Source: Hydractinia symbiolongicarpus
Lineage: Eukaryota > Cnidaria > Hydrozoa > Anthoathecata > Hydractiniidae
Reading direction: 5' to 3'
Assembly (NCBI RefSeq): GCF_029227915.1
Contig: NC_079887.1
Location: 28,333,650-28,397,649, forward strand
Length of the DNA: 64,000 bases
The translations under genes and the position numbers were made by a program. The notes below the pieces were generated by a model. It made no database searches. It saw only the letters and a list, made by a program, of their open reading frames with translations, and was not told the DNA's origin. Positions 12,466 to 21,780 of the stretch are shown piece by piece. How positions within the stretch are numbered: the first letter of the stretch is position 1; each line of letters starts with the position of its first letter.

Positions 12466-14240
12466 AGACGCTGAATAAAAGAAGTTTAATTGCCGGCAAA
12501 CGAAAACCCGCGATTTCCCGTAAATCCCGGGCTTGGCACGTATAGTCGAATGTATACAAAGAAAGTACCCTGTGAGTAAACTCATTTCCAGAACGATTTT
12601 TTAAATTATTCTTTCAACACTAAAACGCATAAGACTTGTAGTTTTTAAAAATTTTTTCATTTTTGATGAGACGCTGAATAAAAGCAGTTTAATCGCCGGC
12701 AAACGAAAACCTGCGATTTCCCTAAATCCCGGACTCGGCCCGTATAGTCAAAAGTATACAAAGAAAGTACCCAGGGAGTAAACTCATTTCCAGAACGATT
12801 TTTTAAATTATTTTTTCACCACCAAAACGCATGAGACTTGTAGTTTTCAAAAATGTTTTCATTTTTGATGAGACGCTGAATAAAAGCAGTTTAATCGCCG
12901 GCAAACGAAAACCTGCGATTTCCCTAAATCCCGGACTCGGCCCGTATAGTCAAAAGTATACAAAGAAAGTACCCAGGGAGTAAACTCATTTCCCGAACGA
13001 TTTTTTAATTTATTTTTTCACCACTAAAACGCATGAGACTTGTAGTTTTCAAAAATGTTTTCATTTTTGATGAGACGCTTAATGAAAGAGGTTTAATCGC
13101 CGGCAAACGAAATCCCGCGTTTTCCCGTAAATCCGGGGCTTGGCCCGTATAGTCGAATGTATACAAAGAAAGTACCCAGGGAGTAAACTCATTTCCCGAA
13201 CGATTTTTTAAATTTTTTTTTCACCACTAAAACGCATGAAACTTGTAGTTTTCAAAAATGTTTTCATTTTTGATGAGACGCTGAATAAAAGAAGTTTAAT
13301 CGCCGGCAAACGAAAACCCGCGATTTCCCGTAAATCCCGGGCTTGGCACGTATAGTCGAATGTATACAAAGAAAGTACCCAGGGAGTAAACTCATTTCCC
13401 GAACGATTTTTTAAATTTTTTTTTCACCACTAAAACGCATGAAACTTGTAGTTTTCAAAAATGTTTTCATTTTTGTTGAGACGCTGAATAAAAGACGTTT
13501 AATCGCCGGCAAACGAAAACCCGCGATTTCCCGTAAATCCCGGGCTTGGCACATATAGTCGAATGTATACAAAGAAAGTACCCTGTGAGTAAACTCATTT
13601 CCAGAACGATTTTTTAAATTATTTTTTCACCACTAAAACGCATAAGACTTGTAGGTTTTAAAAATGTTTTCATTTTTGATGTGACGGTGAATAAAAGAAG
13701 TTTAATCGCCGGCAAACGAAAACCCGCGATTTCCCGTAATCCCCGGCTTGGCCCGTATAGTTAAAAGTATACAAAGAAAGTACCCAGGGAGTAAACTCAC
13801 TTCCCGAACGATTTTTTAAATTATTTTTTCACCACCAAAACGCATGAGACTTGTAGTTTTCAAAAATGTTTTCATTTTTGATGAGACGCTGAATAAAAGA
13901 AGTTTAATTGCCGGCAAACGAAAACCCGCGATTTCCCGTAAATCCCGGGCTTGGCACGTATAGTCGAATGTATACAAAGAAAGTACCCTGTGAGTAAACT
14001 CATTTCCAGAACGATTTTTTAAATTATTCTTTCAACACTAAAACGCATAAGACTTGTAGTTTTTAAAAATTTTTTCATTTTTGATGAGACGCTGAATAAA
14101 AGCAGTTTAATCGCCGGCAAACGAAAACCTGCGATTTCCCTAAATCCCGGACTCGGCCCGTATAGTCAAAAGTATACAAAGAAAGTACCCAGGGAGTAAA
14201 CTCATTTCCAGAACGATTTTTTAAATTATTTTTTCACCAC
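11410..14240 (+). repeat. Tandem duplication, offset 1418 bp (7 monomers)
   Basis: Markers at 11662 and 12264 recur at 13080 and 13682, each 1418 bp later. The monomer starting at 12776 begins TTCCAGAACG like its later relative at about 14194 but switches to CACCACCAAAACGCATGAG, so it is a junction hybrid. It overlaps the 1013-bp and 2772-bp duplications on either side, which shows successive rounds. Confidence 0.75.
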
Positions 14241-15306
14241 TAAAACGCATAGGACTTGTTATTTTTAAAAATGTTTTCATTTTTGATGAGATGCTGAATA
14301 AAAGAAGTTTAATCGCCGGCAAACGAAAACCCGCGATTTCCCGTAAATCCCGGGCTTGGCCCGTATATTCAAAAGTATACAAAGAAAGTACCCAGGGAGT
14401 AAACTCATTTCCCGAACGATTTTTTATATTATTTTTTTACCACTAAACGCATGAGACTTGTAGTTTTCAAAAATATTTTCATATTTGATGAGACGCTGAA
14501 TAAAAGAAGTTTAATCGCCGGCAAACGAAAACCCGCGATTTCCCGTAAATCCCGGGCTTGGCCCGTATAGTCAAAAGTATACAAAGAAAGTACCCAGGGA
14601 GTAAACTCATTTCCCGAACGATTTTTTAAATTATTTTTTCACCACTAAAACGCATGAGACTTGTAGTTTTCAAAAATGTTTTCATTTTTGATGAGACGCT
14701 GAATAAAAGCAGTTTAATCGCCGGCAAACGAAAACCTGCGATTTCCCTAAATCCCGGACTCGGCCCGTATAGTCAAAAGTATACAAAGAAAGTACCCAGG
14801 GAGTAAACTCATTTCCAGAACGATTTTTTAAATTATTTTTTCACCACTAAAACGCATAGGACTTGTAATTTTTAAAAATGTTTTCATTTTTGATGAGACG
14901 CTGAATAAAAGAAGTTTAATCGCCGGCAAACGAAAATCCGCGAGTTCCCGTAAACCCCGGACTCGGCCCGTATAGTCAAAAGTATACGAAGAAAGTACCC
15001 AGGGAGTAAACTCATTTCCCGAACGATTTTTTATATTATTTTTTTACCACTAAACGCATGAGACTTGTAGTTTTCAAAAATATTTTCATATTTGATGTGA
15101 CGCTGAATAAAAGAAGTTTAATCGCCGGCAAACGAAAATCCGCGAGTTCCCGTAAATCCCGGACTCGGCCCGTATAGTCAAAAGTATACGAAGAAAGTAC
15201 CCAGGGAGTAAACTCATTTCCCGAACGATTTTTTAAATTATTTTTTCACCACTAAAACGCATGAGACTTGTAGTTTTCAAAAATGTTTTCATTTTTGATG
15301 AGACGC

Positions 15307-15310
15307 TTAA
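15307..15310 (+). other. TTAA target-site duplication, left (element copy 1)
   Basis: TTAA directly precedes the element end CCCTATTC. Related uninterrupted monomers read GACGCTTAATGAAAG, so one TTAA was present before insertion and is now found on both sides. Confidence 0.92.
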
Positions 15311-15327
15311 CCCTATTCGGTCCGGGG
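15311..15327 (+). repeat. Left terminal inverted repeat, element copy 1
   Basis: 17 bp, CCCTATTCGGTCCGGGG, perfectly inverted at 16038-16054. Past this point the two ends stop matching because the left end has extra bases (TTTTTCGAACATAC and a few more) before the G run. Matching then resumes at the GC palindrome. Confidence 0.93.
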
Positions 15328-15348
15328 TTTTTCGAACATACTATGACC

Positions 15349-15376
15349 GGGGGGGGGGGGCGGATTCCGCCCCCCC
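15349..15376. repeat. GC palindrome at left end of element copy 1
   Basis: A run of 12 G is followed by CGGATTCCG and 7 C. GGGGGGGCGGA (15354-15364) and its complement (15366-15376) form 11-bp arms around a single T, so the strand could form a very stable hairpin. It is the inverted counterpart of 16017-16039 and so belongs to an extended, interrupted terminal repeat. Confidence 0.85.
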
Positions 15377-15491
15377 TCAATAACTTTTCATAGGGTTGTT
15401 CAAATTGAATCAAACTTGGCACACTAATAGTACGTCATAAAAGGAACAAAATGGCGCCAAAAAAAATTTGCTTGCGTCAGCACATTTTCTG

Positions 15492-15499
15492 TGACGTCA
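15492..15499. promoter_or_regulatory. TGACGTCA (CRE-like) motif in element
   Basis: An exact 8-bp palindrome matching the cAMP-response element bound by CREB/ATF proteins. Nothing else nearby suggests a promoter, so this is a motif match only. It is repeated at 18265-18272 in copy 2. Confidence 0.25.
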
Positions 15500-16016
15500 A
15501 CAAAAGCTTGAAAATTGTTAAAAATGCCACTATCTGCTTAAAATATAATTACTTTTGTTCTAGAGCGAATTTTTACATTCTGTTTGAAGTTTCTGAAAGC
15601 TAAATAAAAGTTATTTAACATATCTTCCGGTTTTTACATGGATCGGATGAAAAATTGCCAAAAATTGCCCGAAAATCCGTTTTTTTCCGATTTTCGGTTA
15701 AAATCCGACAAAATCGGGAAATCGGATTAGTCACGTGTTCAAATTATTCAAAATGATTCTTCTTGATGAAACAAAGTTGTGTTGCAAGTTTCAAGTTCTA
15801 AGAATAATCCTAACAGGAGTTATTATATTTTCCACATTATAAGGATTTCATAGAGATTTTTAGGGGTAGTTTCGAGTAATGGCCAATATCAAAGCCTCTG
15901 AAAAGTATGGGACCTAAAAAATTAGCATGCAGGTGTCTAATAGATAAATGTTGAAACTCAGTAAGTATCATAGCCATATAACAAAGCAATCAGGAGTTAT
16001 TAAAAAAAAACCGTCA

Positions 16017-16039
16017 GGGGGGGCGGAATCCGCCCCCCC
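16017..16039. repeat. GC palindrome at right end of element copy 1
   Basis: GGGGGGGCGGA (16017-16027) and its complement (16029-16039) surround a central A. The C run here is 9 bases long and leads straight into the 17-bp terminal repeat. It is the inverted partner of the palindrome at 15354-15376. Confidence 0.85.
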
Positions 16040-16054
16040 CCGGACCGAATAGGG
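16038..16054 (-). repeat. Right terminal inverted repeat, element copy 1
   Basis: Reads CCCCGGACCGAATAGGG on the + strand, the exact complement of 15311-15327. TTAA follows at 16055-16058. Confidence 0.93.
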
Positions 16055-16058
16055 TTAA
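16055..16058 (+). other. TTAA target-site duplication, right (element copy 1)
   Basis: TTAA follows the element end and continues into TGAAAGATG, restoring the interrupted monomer. The GATG here is GAGG in other monomers of this class. It is shared with the second element copy and so predates the duplication. Confidence 0.92.
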
Positions 16059-16156
16059 TGAAAGATGTTTAATCGCCGGCAAACGAAATCCCGCGTTTTC
16101 CCGTAAATCCGGGGCTTGGCCCGTATAGTCAAAAGTATACAAAGAAAGTACCCAGG

Positions 16157-16359
16157 GAGTAAACTCATTTCCCGAACGATTTTTCATATTATTTTTTTAC
16201 CACTAAACGCATGAGACTTGTAGTTTTCAAAAATGTTTTCATTTTTGTTGAGACGCTGAATAAAAGACGTTTAATCGCCGGCAAACGAAAACCCGCGATT
16301 TCCCGTAAATCCCGGGCTTGGCACATATAGTCGAATGTATACAAAGAAAGTACCCTGTG
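16157..16359 (+). repeat. Hybrid junction monomer of the 2772-bp duplication
   Basis: Its first part (TTTTTCATATTATTTTTTTACC, then GCATGAGAC up to 16215) matches the monomer at 18929. From 16235 (AAATGTTTTCATTTTTGTTGAG, then AAAAGACG) it matches the monomer at 13384. The switch lies in the identical bases 16216-16234, which also correspond to 13444-13462. This is what an unequal crossover between misaligned monomers leaves behind. The end coordinate is approximate. Confidence 0.88.
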
Positions 16360-18078
16360 AGTAAACTCATTTCCAGAACGATTTTTTAAATTATTTTTTC
16401 ACCACTAAAACGCATAAGACTTGTAGGTTTTAAAAATGTTTTCATTTTTGATGTGACGGTGAATAAAAGAAGTTTAATCGCCGGCAAACGAAAACCCGCG
16501 ATTTCCCGTAATCCCCGGCTTGGCCCGTATAGTTAAAAGTATACAAAGAAAGTACCCAGGGAGTAAACTCACTTCCCGAACGATTTTTTAAATTATTTTT
16601 TCACCACCAAAACGCATGAGACTTGTAGTTTTCAAAAATGTTTTCATTTTTGATGAGACGCTAAATAAAAGAAGTTTAATTGCCGGCAAACGAAAACCCG
16701 CGATTTCCCGTAAATCCCGGGCTTGGCACGTATAGTCGAATGTATACAAAGAAAGTACCCTGTGAGTAAACTCATTTCCAGAACGATTTTTTAAATTATT
16801 CTTTCAACACTAAAACGCATAAGACTTGTAGTTTTTAAAAATTTTTTCATTTTTGATGAGACGCTGAATAAAAGCAGTTTAATCGCCGGCAAACGAAAAC
16901 CTGCGATTTCCCTAAATCCCGGACTCGGCCCGTATAGTCAAAAGTATACAAAGAAAGTACCCAGGGAGTAAACTCATTTCCAGAACGATTTTTTAAATTA
17001 TTTTTTCACCACTAAAACGCATAGGACTTGTTATTTTTAAAAATGTTTTCATTTTTGATGAGATGCTGAATAAAAGAAGTTTAATCGCCGGCAAACGAAA
17101 ACCCGCGATTTCCCGTAAATCCCGGGCTTGGCCCGTATATTCAAAAGTATACAAAGAAAGTACCCAGGGAGTAAACTCATTTCCCGAACGATTTTTTATA
17201 TTATTTTTTTACCACTAAACGCATGAGACTTGTAGTTTTCAAAAATATTTTCATATTTGATGAGACGCTGAATAAAAGAAGTTTAATCGCCGGCAAACGA
17301 AAACCCGCGATTTCCCGTAAATCCCGGGCTTGGCCCGTATAGTCAAAAGTATACAAAGAAAGTACCCAGGGAGTAAACTCATTTCCCGAACGATTTTTTA
17401 AATTATTTTTTCACCACTAAAACGCATGAGACTTGTAGTTTTCAAAAATGTTTTCATTTTTGATGAGACGCTGAATAAAAGCAGTTTAATCGCCGGCAAA
17501 CGAAAACCTGCGATTTCCCTAAATCCCGGACTCGGCCCGTATAGTCAAAAGTATACAAAGAAAGTACCCAGGGAGTAAACTCATTTCCAGAACGATTTTT
17601 TAAATTATTTTTTCACCACTAAAACGCATAGGACTTGTAATTTTTAAAAATGTTTTCATTTTTGATGAGACGCTGAATAAAAGAAGTTTAATCGCCGGCA
17701 AACGAAAATCCGCGAGTTCCCGTAAACCCCGGACTCGGCCCGTATAGTCAAAAGTATACGAAGAAAGTACCCAGGGAGTAAACTCATTTCCCGAACGATT
17801 TTTTATATTATTTTTTTACCACTAAACGCATGAGACTTGTAGTTTTCAAAAATATTTTCATATTTGATGTGACGCTGAATAAAAGAAGTTTAATCGCCGG
17901 CAAACGAAAATCCGCGAGTTCCCGTAAATCCCGGACTCGGCCCGTATAGTCAAAAGTATACGAAGAAAGTACCCAGGGAGTAAACTCATTTCCCGAACGA
18001 TTTTTTAAATTATTTTTTCACCACTAAAACGCATGAGACTTGTAGTTTTCAAAAATGTTTTCATTTTTGATGAGACGC

Positions 18079-18082
18079 TTAA
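18079..18082 (+). other. TTAA target-site duplication, left (element copy 2)
   Basis: Same GACGC-TTAA-CCCTATTC context as copy 1, 2772 bp downstream. It is inherited through the segmental duplication and is not evidence of a second insertion. Confidence 0.9.
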
Positions 18083-18099
18083 CCCTATTCGGTCCGGGG
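18083..18099 (+). repeat. Left terminal inverted repeat, element copy 2
   Basis: CCCTATTCGGTCCGGGG, identical to 15311-15327 and perfectly inverted at 18810-18826. Confidence 0.92.
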
Positions 18100-18126
18100 T
18101 TTTTCGAACATACTATGACCGGGGGG

Positions 18127-18149
18127 GGGGGGGCGGATTCCGCCCCCCC
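18127..18149. repeat. GC palindrome at left end of element copy 2
   Basis: Eleven-base arms GGGGGGGCGGA and its complement around a central T at 18138, preceded by six further G. Counterpart of 15354-15376. Confidence 0.85.
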
Positions 18150-18789
18150 TCAATAACTTTTCATAGGGTTGTTCAAATTGAATCAAACTTGGCACACTAA
18201 TAGTACGTCATAAAAGGAACAAAATGGCGCCAAAAAAATTTTGCTTGCGTCAGCACATTTTCTGTGACGTCAACAAAAGCTTGAAAATTGTTAAAAATGC
18301 CACTATCTGCTTAAAATATAATTACTTTTGTTCTAGAGCGAATTTTTACATTCTGTTTGAAGTTTCTGAAAGCTAAATAAAAGTTATTTAACATATCTTC
18401 CGGTTTTTACATGGATCGGATGAAAAATTGCCAAAAATTGCCCGAAAATCCGTTTTTTTCCGATTTTCGGTTAAAATCCGACAAAATCGGGAAATCGGAT
18501 TAGTCACGTGTTCAAATTATTCAAAATGATTCTTCTTGATGAAACAAAGTTGTGTTGCAAGTTTCAAGTTCTAAGAATAATCCTAACAGGAGTTATTATA
18601 TTTTCCACATTATAAGGATTTCATAGAGATTTTTAGGGGTAGTTTCGAGTAATGGCCAATATCAAAGCCTCTGAAAAGTATGGGACCTAAAAAATTAGCA
18701 TGCAGGTGTCTAATAGATAAATGTTGAAACTCAGTAAGTATCATAGCCATATAACAAAGCAATCAGGAGTTATTAAAAAAAAACCGTCA

Positions 18790-18812
18790 GGGGGGGCGGA
18801 ATCCGCCCCCCC
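18790..18812. repeat. GC palindrome at right end of element copy 2
   Basis: Eleven-base arms around a central A at 18801. Counterpart of 16017-16039. Confidence 0.85.
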
Positions 18813-18826
18813 CGGACCGAATAGGG
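18810..18826 (-). repeat. Right terminal inverted repeat, element copy 2
   Basis: CCCCGGACCGAATAGGG on the + strand, complementary to 18083-18099 and followed by TTAA. Confidence 0.92.
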
Positions 18827-18830
18827 TTAA
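18827..18830 (+). other. TTAA target-site duplication, right (element copy 2)
   Basis: TTAATGAAAGATG, identical to the right flank of copy 1 including the private GATG variant. Confidence 0.9.
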
Positions 18831-20559
18831 TGAAAGATGTTTAATCGCCGGCAAACGAAATCCCGCGTTTTCCCGTAAATCCGGGGCTTGGCCCGTATAG
18901 TCAAAAGTATACAAAGAAAGTACCCAGGGAGTAAACTCATTTCCCGAACGATTTTTCATATTATTTTTTTACCACTAAACGCATGAGACTTGTAGTTTTC
19001 AAAAATATTTTCATATTTGATGAGACGCTGAATAAATGAAGTTTAATCGCCGGCAAACGAAAACCCGCGATTTCCCGTAAATCCCGGGCTTGGCCCGTAT
19101 AGTCAAAAGTATACAAAGAAAGTACCCAGGGAGTAAACTCATTTCCCGAACGATTTTTTAAATTATTTTTTCACCACTAAAACGCATGAGACTTGTAGTT
19201 TTCAAAAATGTTTTCATTTTTGATGAGACGCTGAATAAAAGCAGTTTAATCGCCGGCAAACGAAAACCTGCGATTTCCCTAAATCCCGGACTCGGCCCGT
19301 ATAGTCAAAAGTATACAAAGAAAGTACCCAGGGAGTAAACTCATTTCCCGAACGATTTTTTAAATTTTTTTTTCACCACTAAAACGCATGAAACTTGTAG
19401 TTTTCAAAAATGTTTTCATTTTTGATGAGACGCTGAATGAAAGAAGTTTAATCGCCGGCAAACAAAAACCCGCGATTTCCCGTAAATCCCGGGCTTGGCA
19501 CGTATAGTCGAATGTATACAAAGAAAGTACCCTGTGAGTAAACTCATTTCCAGAACGATTTTTTAAATTATTTTTTCACCACTAAAACGCATAAGACTTG
19601 TAGTTTTTAAAAATGTTTTCATTTTTGATGAGACGCTGAATAAAAGCAGTTTTATCGCCGGCAAACGAAAACCAGCGATTTCCCGTAAATCGGGGGCTTG
19701 GCCCGTATAGTCAAAAGTATACAGAGAAAGTACCCAGGGAGTAAACTCATTTCCCGAACGATTTTTTAAATTATTTTTTCACCACTAAAACGCATGAGAC
19801 TTGTAGTTTTCAAAAATATTTTCATATTTGATGTGACGCTGAATAAAAGAAGTTTAATCGCCGGCAAACGAAAATCCGCGAGTTCCTGTAAATCCCGGAC
19901 TCGGCCCGTATAGTCAAAAGTATACAAAGAAAGTACCCAGGGAGTAAACTCATTTCCCGAACGATTTTTTAATTTATTTTTTCACCACTAAAACGCATGA
20001 GACTTGTAGTTTTCAAAAATGTTTTCATTTTTGATGAGACGCTTAATGAAAGAGGTTTAATCGCCGGCAAACGAAATCCCGCGTTTTCCCGTAAATCCGG
20101 GGCTTGGCCCGTATAGTCGAATGTATACAAAGAAAGTACCCAGGGAGTAAACTCATTTCCCGAACGATTTTTTAAATTTTTTTTTCACCACTAAAACGCA
20201 TGAAACTTGTAGTTTTCAAAAATGTTTTCATTTTTGATGAGACGCTGAATAAAAGAAGTTTAATCGCCGGCAAACGAAAACCCGCGATTTCCCGTAAATC
20301 CCGGGCTTGGCACGTATAGTCGAATGTATACAAAGAAAGTACCCAGGGAGTAAACTCATTTCCCGAACGATTTTTTAAATTTTTTTTTCACCACTAAAAC
20401 GCATGAAACTTGTAGTTTTCAAAAATGTTTTCATTTTTGTTGAGACGCTGAATAAAAAAAGTTTAATCGCCGGCAAACGAAAACCCGCGATTTCCCGTAA
20501 ATCCCGGGCTTGGCACATATAGTCGAATGTATACAAAGAAAGTACCCTGTGAGTAAACT

Positions 20560-21780
20560 CATTTCCAGAACGATTTTTTAAATTATTTTTTCACCACTAA
20601 AACGCATAAGACTTGTAGGTTTTAAAAATGTTTTCATTTTTGATGTGACGGTGAATAAAAGAAGTTTAATCGCCGGCAAACGAAAACCCGCGATTTCCCG
20701 TAATCCCCGGCTTGGCCCGTATAGTCAAAAGTATACAAAGAAAGTACCCAGGGAGTAAACTCATTTCCCGAACGATTTTTTAAATTATTTTTTCACCACC
20801 AAAACGCATGAGACTTGTAGTTTTCAAAAATGTTTTCATTTTTGATGAGACGCTGAATAAAAGAAGTTTAATTGCCGGCAAACGAAAACCCGCGATTTCC
20901 CGTAAATCCCAGGCTTGGCACGTATAGTCGAATGTATACAAAGAAAGTACCCTATGAGTAAACTCATTTCCAGAACGATTTTTTAAATTATTCTTTCAAC
21001 ACTAAAACGCATAAGACTTGTAGTTTTTAAAAATGTTTTCATTTTTGATGAGACGCTGAATAAAAGCAGTTTAATCGCCGGCAAACGAAAACCTGCGATT
21101 TCCCTAAATCCCGGACTCGGCCCGTATAGTCAAAAGTATACAAAGAAAGTACCCAGGGAGTAAACTCATTTCCAGAACGATTTTTTAAATTATTTTTTCA
21201 CCACTAAAACGCATAAGACTTGTAGGTTTTAAAAATGTTTTCATTTTTGATGTGACGGTGAATAAAAGAAGTTTAATCGCCGGCAAACGAAAACCCGCGA
21301 TTTCCCGTAATCCCCGGCTTGGCCCGTATAGTCAAAAGTATACAAAGAAAGTACCCAGGGAGTAAACTCATTTCCCGAACGATTTTTTAAATTATTTTTT
21401 CACCACCAAAACGCATGAGACTTGTAGTTTTTAAAAATGTTTTCATTTTTGATGAGACGCTGAATAAAAGAAGTTTAATTGCCGGCAAACGAAAACCCGC
21501 GATTTCCCGTAAATCCCGGGCTTGGCACGTATAGTCGAATGTATACAAAGAAAGTACCCTGTGAGTAAACTCATTTCCAGAACGATTTTTTAAATTATTC
21601 TTTCAACACTAAAACGCATAAGACTTGTAGTTTTTAAAAATGTTTTCATTTTTGATGAGACGCTGAATAAAAGCAGTTTAATCGCCGGCAAACGAAAACC
21701 TGCGATTTCCCTAAATCCCGGACTCGGCCCGTATAGTCAAAAGTATACAAAGAAAGTACCCAGGGAGTAAACTCATTTCC
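20560..21780 (+). repeat. Tandem duplication, offset 607 bp (3 monomers)
   Basis: The GTGACGGTGAATAAAAG monomer (GTGAAT at 20651) recurs at 21258. It is followed in both copies by the CACCACCAAAACGC/TTAATTGCCGG monomer and the ATTCTTTCAACACT/AAAAGCAG monomer. Edges are approximate. Confidence 0.78.

Larger units (their letters stand above)
1..15310 (+). repeat. 203-bp satellite array, left segment
   Basis: About 75 head-to-tail monomers, all in one orientation. Monomer starts, taken at GAGTAAAC, fall at 1, 204, 407, 610 and 813, an exact 203-bp period, and the phase is kept to the transposon at 15311. Each copy has an AT-rich half with T tracts followed by a CpG-rich half carrying GCCGGC, CCCGGG and GTATAC. 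Shortened variants lose one or a few bases, for example ACCACTAAACGC in place of CACCACTAAAACGC near 2480. There is no gene in this segment: because 203 is not a multiple of 3, no frame stays open across typical monomers. The left end of the window lies inside the array. The final TTAA (15307-15310) is the left target-site copy of the inserted element. The satellite family is not one I recognise. Confidence 0.97.
15311..16054. mobile_element. Non-autonomous piggyBac-like element, copy 1 (744 bp)
   Basis: Bounded by a perfect 17-bp terminal inverted repeat, CCCTATTCGGTCCGGGG at 15311-15327 and its complement at 16038-16054, and by TTAA on both sides. A TTAA target site and termini beginning CCC are the known signature of the piggyBac superfamily. 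The interior has no open frame of meaningful length, so it cannot encode a transposase and would depend on one in trans, like a MITE. Inside the terminal repeats lie G-run/C-run palindromes, a 12-bp direct repeat CAGGAGTTATTA (15814-15825 and 15991-16002), a CCGATTTT/AAAATCGG dyad (15687-15717) and one TGACGTCA. The interior is AT-rich. Strand is undefined without a coding region. Confidence 0.88.
13444..16215 (+). repeat. Higher-order repeat C, copy 1 (2772 bp, contains the transposon)
   Basis: Direct copy of 16216-18987 at an offset of exactly 2772 bp: about ten monomers (2028 bp) plus the 744-bp element. Markers shared with copy 2 are AAAAGACGTTTAATCG, AGTTAAAAG, ATTCTTTCAACACT, CTTGTTATTTTTAAAA, CCGTATATTCAAAAG, GTAAACCCCGG, GTATACGAAG, and TTAATGAAAGATG right after the element. 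I found only two base substitutions (13891 is G against A at 16663, and one A/T change inside the element) and two homopolymer length changes, so the copies are very young. Confidence 0.93.
16055..18082 (+). repeat. 203-bp satellite array, segment between the two element copies
   Basis: About ten monomers, 2028 bp from the right TTAA of copy 1 to the left TTAA of copy 2, all in the same orientation as the rest of the array. The first part restores the interrupted monomer. The monomer starting at 16157 is the hybrid junction of the 2772-bp duplication. No gene or other insertion is present. Confidence 0.95.
18083..18826. mobile_element. Non-autonomous piggyBac-like element, copy 2 (744 bp)
   Basis: Same length and almost the same sequence as 15311-16054. 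Differences seen: the left G run has 13 rather than 12 G (18121-18133), the right C run has 8 rather than 9 C (18806-18813), and the run after GGCGCC is 7 A plus 4 T rather than 8 A plus 3 T. Terminal repeats are at 18083-18099 and 18810-18826. An open frame on the minus strand at 18741-18959 runs from satellite into the element end and is chimeric, not a gene. The copy arose by duplication of the surrounding satellite, so its TTAA flanks were copied with it. Confidence 0.88.
16216..18987 (+). repeat. Higher-order repeat C, copy 2 (2772 bp, contains the transposon)
   Basis: Tandem copy of 13444-16215. Both the monomer order and the element position are kept, and the element sits at the same base of the same variant monomer with the same GATG flank. 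After about 18987 the sequence continues (ATATTTTCATATTTGATGAG, AAATGAAG) into what must have been the original right flank before duplication. Confidence 0.92.

Noticed and set aside
15307-15316. Telomere-like TTAACCCTA at the element border
   Set aside because: It is made by the TTAA target site next to the CCCTA terminus, and there is no telomeric tandem repeat.
15492-15499. Functional CREB-regulated promoter in the element
   Set aside because: A single TGACGTCA without TATA, initiator or downstream gene is not enough; it is kept only as a low-confidence motif.
15311-16054. Transposase remnant inside the element
   Set aside because: No open frame of useful length or recognisable catalytic motif was seen in the 744 bp. 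The interior is AT-rich and noncoding.
15311-18826. Two independent insertions of the element
   Set aside because: Identical target base, identical private flank and exact 2772-bp spacing within a continuous duplication make one insertion plus duplication far simpler.
18741-18959. Minus-strand open frame with residues FGPGGADSAPP
   Set aside because: It reads through the G/C-rich terminal repeat of the transposon into satellite. The residues come from the palindrome, not from a protein family.
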